This document shows positions 60,020-64,000 of a stretch of DNA of 64,000 nucleotides, piece after piece. The stretch comes from Liolophura sinensis (Eukaryota; Mollusca; Polyplacophora; Chitonida; Chitonidae), in contig NC_088302.1 of assembly GCF_032854445.1 (NCBI RefSeq), positions 15,867,338-15,931,337 of the forward strand. Reading direction: 5' to 3'. A program made the position numbers and the translations under genes. The notes below the pieces were generated by a model. It searched no databases, was not told where the DNA came from, and worked only from the letters and a program-made list of their open reading frames with translations. Numbering within the stretch: the stretch's first letter is position 1; the number at the start of each line of letters is the position of its first letter.

Positions 60020-60190
60020 AATGGTGATGGGTTTCCTCCCACCATAATACTAGCAGCCGTCATAGATATGAAATATTCGTCGTCACATGACTGAAAAATT
60101 CTTAAGTACGGCCTTAAAACCCCAAGCATACATACATTTGAAATATTCTTGAATGTGGCGTAAAATACCAATCAAATGAAAAAATAAATT
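60020..60190 (+). mobile_element. SINE-A and SINE-B tails joined
   Basis: A SINE-A body (GGGTTTCCTCCCACCATAAT) runs into a SINE-B-type tail (ACATGACTGAAAAATTCTTA, CCCAAGCATACATACA), then a second SINE-A tail (CGTAAAATACCAATCAAATG). It is a nest or a recombinant. Confidence 0.65.
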
Positions 60191-60681
60191 CAAAGCGTGA
60201 ATTCTTATCAGTTCTGTAAATAGTAATCCTGGTGGATGATTTCTGGACAGATTCAGGAAGTGGTATGACACAGTCACAGAGAGCCAGGCTACATGTACAC
60301 TTGTACATTGTTGTACTAACCACTGTGGTGGTATTAGCCAGGATGTGGCTTGTTATGACAATAATCAGGTGTCAATTTGTTCATTTACAGACCCTCTGTC
60401 CCTTTGTGTTTTATTGAGCATTCATTTGTCAAAATATTAACATGTTTAAAGCACAACAACAGGATTACATGTTCACAATACTTAATTACCATGCAGAGTT
60501 GTAAAAAAAGAACTGACACTACATTACAATAGAAGTCAGAAATGCATGTATAATTTCTTCAAGAAGCAGTTAGAAGTCACAGCACTTGCTTGAGAGAGGT
60601 ATGAGAAGGGTACATGGAAATGTTTAATACAGACTAATAAATCAGAAATTATGATTCATAATACACAAACCCTGTCATCTT

Positions 60682-60862
60682 ACTCTTCACATGTTTCCAA
60701 GCTTATTCTGAAGGCATTATTCTGTGTGGACCGATACAATTATACATTTTGTGAAGCCCTGAAATTGGCCAATCCAACCAATGTAGTTTTGCCTCCAAAA
60801 TCAAATTAAAGATGTTCACTGAACATTGCTCTTTCAGATGCAAAAAGTAATTAAGGTAGTAC
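60682..60862. mobile_element. MITE family T, degraded copy
   Basis: GCATTATTCTGTGTGGACCG, GTGAAGCCCTGAAATTGGCC and AAAATCAAATTAAAGATGTT match the 44.3 kb copy; the ends are worn. Confidence 0.6.
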
Positions 60863-62254
60863 AGTATATTAAATAGTTGTACATGTACTGTACATACTGC
60901 ACATGTCACATAAACCTGTCACAGATAAACAAGTGAAGTTGTTTGCGTATACCTTTTTCTAGGAAACTTAGTAGTGATAATTGACAAATATGAATAATTA
61001 ATGAATGAGTAAGTAAATATGTACATATATTCTAGCAAGTTTTATTTAGTGAGTAAGATTGGATGGTAGAAAACCATCCCTGGTCAAGCAGTTTTTGTTC
61101 ACATTAAAACTGCCACCAGTGAGGTTGTATTTAACCCAGTTTAAAAAGCATATCTTTTTGTTTTTGTGATATGGCAGTTCAAAGCAAGCAAAATTGGGCA
61201 CATGGAGACAGTTGAAAGCCCTATAATCAGTTTTGCCGTATGACCATATGACTGGGGGGTAAGAGAGACACAACCTAACATAGCGCATCCCATGGCCTCA
61301 TAATCATTCCTGAAGTTGATTTTTAGAGTTACCAAGCACTTCAAAAAAGAATGTCTGTGACGATTAGGGCTGTTTCTCCACCTCTTCTGAAATAATTTAA
61401 ATCAGATCCTGTTTTGTCTTTTCGTTTAAATCTTAATTTAAACAATAATCATTCATTCCAATCTGAAATTGAACAAGAGATTTGTGAGGTAGTGTACATA
61501 TATCTGGTGGAGCAAGGTGATTTCCACACCTATAAATCTGATCACTGCTATATATAGATGTGAAGTGTTCTTGCAGGGTAATTAAGACATAGAGCAAATA
61601 AATAAATGAATTGGTCACACATTCCTGTAAATTAATTAAAGTTGGCATGAATTCTGATTCACACATACTGTAGCTCAGTATAGGAGTGCAGTAGGGTTAG
61701 ATTCCAGTATGGTATCGGCATCTCCTCACCCAACATAAATATCCATAGATAATTTTGTATAATGCCTTTTTAATGGAATGACCAGCTGACGGTGCCTTGT
61801 TAATATAGCCTTAATGATGGTGCTGTTTGGATGTGCATAGAGGTGATAAAGTCAAATTCCAGAATTCTGTAGCTGATTCTCAGTTAACACATGTTACAAG
61901 GCCTGTTTGTAATTTTGACTTGAAAGGTCTTGTCTTTAACCATGAGATGTAAATAGCTCTCTTGATACATGTAGAATTGTTCTAGATGGCACTGTAAAAG
62001 GTAATCCAAACTTAAAGGAAACAACAAAATAAAAACCTAAAGAAGCGCCAATTATACTTCCAGCATATGGTTTTCAGTAAGTATTTTTTTTTGGCTGTCA
62101 ATAAAGTAAATCTTGTATTATTGGAATATAACCATTGTATATGTTTTCCTCATGTTCAAAGATTTTTTTATACAGGTACATATACATTATTTCGTGATGT
62201 TAAAATACCACAAAATATATAGGTATATCATAAGCATAAAACACATGTACTTGT

Positions 62255-62340
62255 ATATAAGCCGCTGTTTGACACGTACATGTATATGAAATATTCTTGA
62301 GTAAGGCATAAAACCCCAATCAAATAAATGAATAAATCAA
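62255..62340 (+). mobile_element. SINE-A tail fragment
   Basis: GAAATATTCTTGAGTAAGGC, then CCCAATCAAATAAATGAATA. Confidence 0.7.
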
Positions 62341-62936
62341 ATATAAGCACACAATACACTATACATTAAGCTATAACATCAGCACAACATAAATGTATGT
62401 GCACATTATCCAACAGAATACACACAAAATACATGCACGTTGTTGTTTTCATAATATTAAAGGAAAAGATAGACATTGCAGAAAATGAACGTCAAGATGT
62501 TCATTCCTTAACTCCATTTGGGCCATATTGTGATGAATGTTGTGGTGATGATGTTGTGGCGGTGAATGTTTTGAAAAAAAAAAAAAAAAAAATGCCTTAT
62601 TTTCTGGAAATTGTAAATTTATAGTGTTTGTACCGGCAGGCATTATTAAATTCTGGTGTTACATGTAACTTACATGTAATGTACTGAGCACTCAGCAGCT
62701 CACCTGACGATGGAATGAGATGTTATTCCTGATTCGAATCACCCAGTTATTACAGCACAGTGTCATGGTCAGGACATACATGTATTCACAGCTTTCCAGC
62801 TCCCCTGGAAACGCGCATAATATGGCTGGTCTTCACATCAGAGATAATTGTAGGGTTGTAAGTCTGAATGTAGCAAACATTTTCTCACAGAAAGAGCAAT
62901 ATTGTGTCGTTAATCTTACTTCCTGCATGGAATGTT

Positions 62937-63050
62937 AAGACTGTAATTCTTGAACCTATTTGCATGTTTGCAATTTGTTTATTCATGTATATTCTGTGTA
63001 GTGATAAAGTTTTTCTTTCATGTGCAAAAAAGTTGAGGAATTAGGGTACA
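62937..63050. mobile_element. MITE family T, internally deleted copy
   Basis: Both ends survive (AGACTGTAATTCTTGAACCT and GTTGAGGAATTAGGGTAC) but the centre is shortened to about 115 bp in total. Confidence 0.65.
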
Positions 63051-63519
63051 TACATTCACAGTGTCCTCATTGGTTAATTATTATCAATTGCAGAACCATA
63101 TTCTCTCTTTATATGATGGCTTGTGTTAAAGGTGCACCATGAGGTTTAAAACACTCAGTCAAGCTAATGAGAAGTCAGAAAATTTCAGTAGGTACATGTA
63201 GTTCATTTTTTTTTGTGAACGCGGACTTTTTGGGAGTATTTGCTGTCTGTTCCTTTAATGGGCAGCTGTACATTTTATACTGCCTCAGTTCAGACTATTT
63301 AATACTCAGCTGACCCGTCAGGTCACTTGATCAAATCTGTTGCCTTTTTTCTCATCTGTGTGAGACAAGGATCCTCTTTACAAAGCAGTTGAAACTCTGC
63401 ATGGCGTAAACGAAAACCTATAATGAAGTGATATATCACCTTGGGAAATGCGCTTGACTCAGCATTAGGGTAGCTCTGTATAATGGGCCCCAAGAGAAGT
63501 GAGGTGTTGTGGTTTCCTA

Positions 63520-63895
63520 GTTTCCTCCATCCTGTGTACAGTTTGCTCCACTCTCAGTCCAGTTTCCTCCACCCTATATCTGTTTTTGTTGGCACCCTGT
63601 GTGTAGTTTCTTTCACTCTTTGCTTCGTTTCTTCTACCCTGTATTTTGTTTCTTCCACACTTAGGTTTCCTTCATCATCTATTTGGTTTCATCCACTTGC
63701 TATCTTGGTTCTCCACTTTCTATTCAGATTTCTCCACTATCTGCTCAGTTTTCTCTGCTCTCTGCTAAGTTTTCTCCACTCTGTGCTCAGTTTTCTGCAC
63801 TATGTGCTCAGTTTTCTCCACTCTCTGCTCAGTTTTCTCCACCCTCTGTTCAGATTTCTCCACTCTCTGCTCAGTTTTCCATGCTAACTGATCGG
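63520..63895. repeat. 21-bp minisatellite
   Basis: Units such as TTTTCTCCACTCTCTGCTCAG, more regular towards 63880 and degenerate towards 63520. The 21-base unit keeps all frames open, which explains the long Ser/Phe/Leu-rich ORFs. Confidence 0.9.
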
Positions 63896-64000
63896 TTTCC
63901 TCCACCTGTATATGAATACACAGTATAAATTCATAAGTGTATGTTGATGAATTCAGCATAAAATACCAATCATTCCAATATCCAATATACATTAACAAAC

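Larger units (their letters stand above)
56340..64000. other. Putative intron / intergenic region, repeats only
   Basis: Apart from the SINE, MITE and minisatellite copies listed separately I see no supported exon. Long open frames at 63483-63928 are produced by a 21-bp tandem repeat. An acceptor-like TTTCGTTTTTCAG at about 59855 is followed by only 16 codons and is not called. Confidence 0.4.

Noticed and set aside
63483-63928. Long Ser/Phe/Leu-rich ORFs
   Set aside because: Produced by a 21-bp tandem repeat, which keeps several frames open at once.

Overview
The window is eukaryotic, almost certainly from a marine spiralian (mollusc or brachiopod): AT-rich, intron-rich, gene-poor DNA full of short tRNA-derived SINEs, palindromic MITEs and minisatellites. 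There is no sign of bacterial or viral gene organisation. The lineage is inferred from the SINE tail (core GAAATATTCTTGAGTACGGC, ending in AAATAAAT repeats) and from gene structure; no species can be named.

Four genes can be assembled exon by exon, plus one likely first exon. (1) On the minus strand, 24818 down to 3331, three small exons separated by introns of 19.1 kb and 2.0 kb join in phase to a 129-residue secreted, cysteine-free, dibasic-cleaved precursor. It looks like a neuropeptide prohormone whose family I do not recognise; this is the best candidate for something undescribed. (2) On the plus strand, 33753-43662, is a five-exon NDUFS4 (mitochondrial complex I 18 kDa/AQDQ subunit), complete at 168 residues. 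(3, 4) On the minus strand, 45560-47693 and 50165-52306, are two tandem follistatin genes (signal peptide, TB domain, three follistatin/Kazal domains, basic tail). Each has five exons and 325 residues, about 98% identical, converging on NDUFS4. (5) At 56162-56332 a TATA box and first coding exon start an unidentified plus-strand gene that runs on to the right.

Layout: 1-3330 repeats and nothing clear; 3331-24818 the peptide gene, its long intron loaded with SINEs; 24930-33600 intergenic repeats; 33600-44500 NDUFS4, whose introns hold a Tc1/mariner-related fold-back element, minisatellites and SINEs; 44740-52620 the follistatin array, with a third broken unit and a 115-120 bp satellite between the two genes; 52620-56130 a cluster of palindromic MITEs and SINEs; 56130-64000 first exon plus repeats. 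No CRISPR, rRNA, functional tRNA or virus-like element was seen.

The follistatin copies are near-identical over a sharply bounded block of about 2.43 kb but clearly diverged outside it. This suggests an older duplication later homogenised by gene conversion. The loci otherwise look functionally unrelated: a respiratory subunit, secreted activin/BMP antagonists and a peptide hormone precursor.
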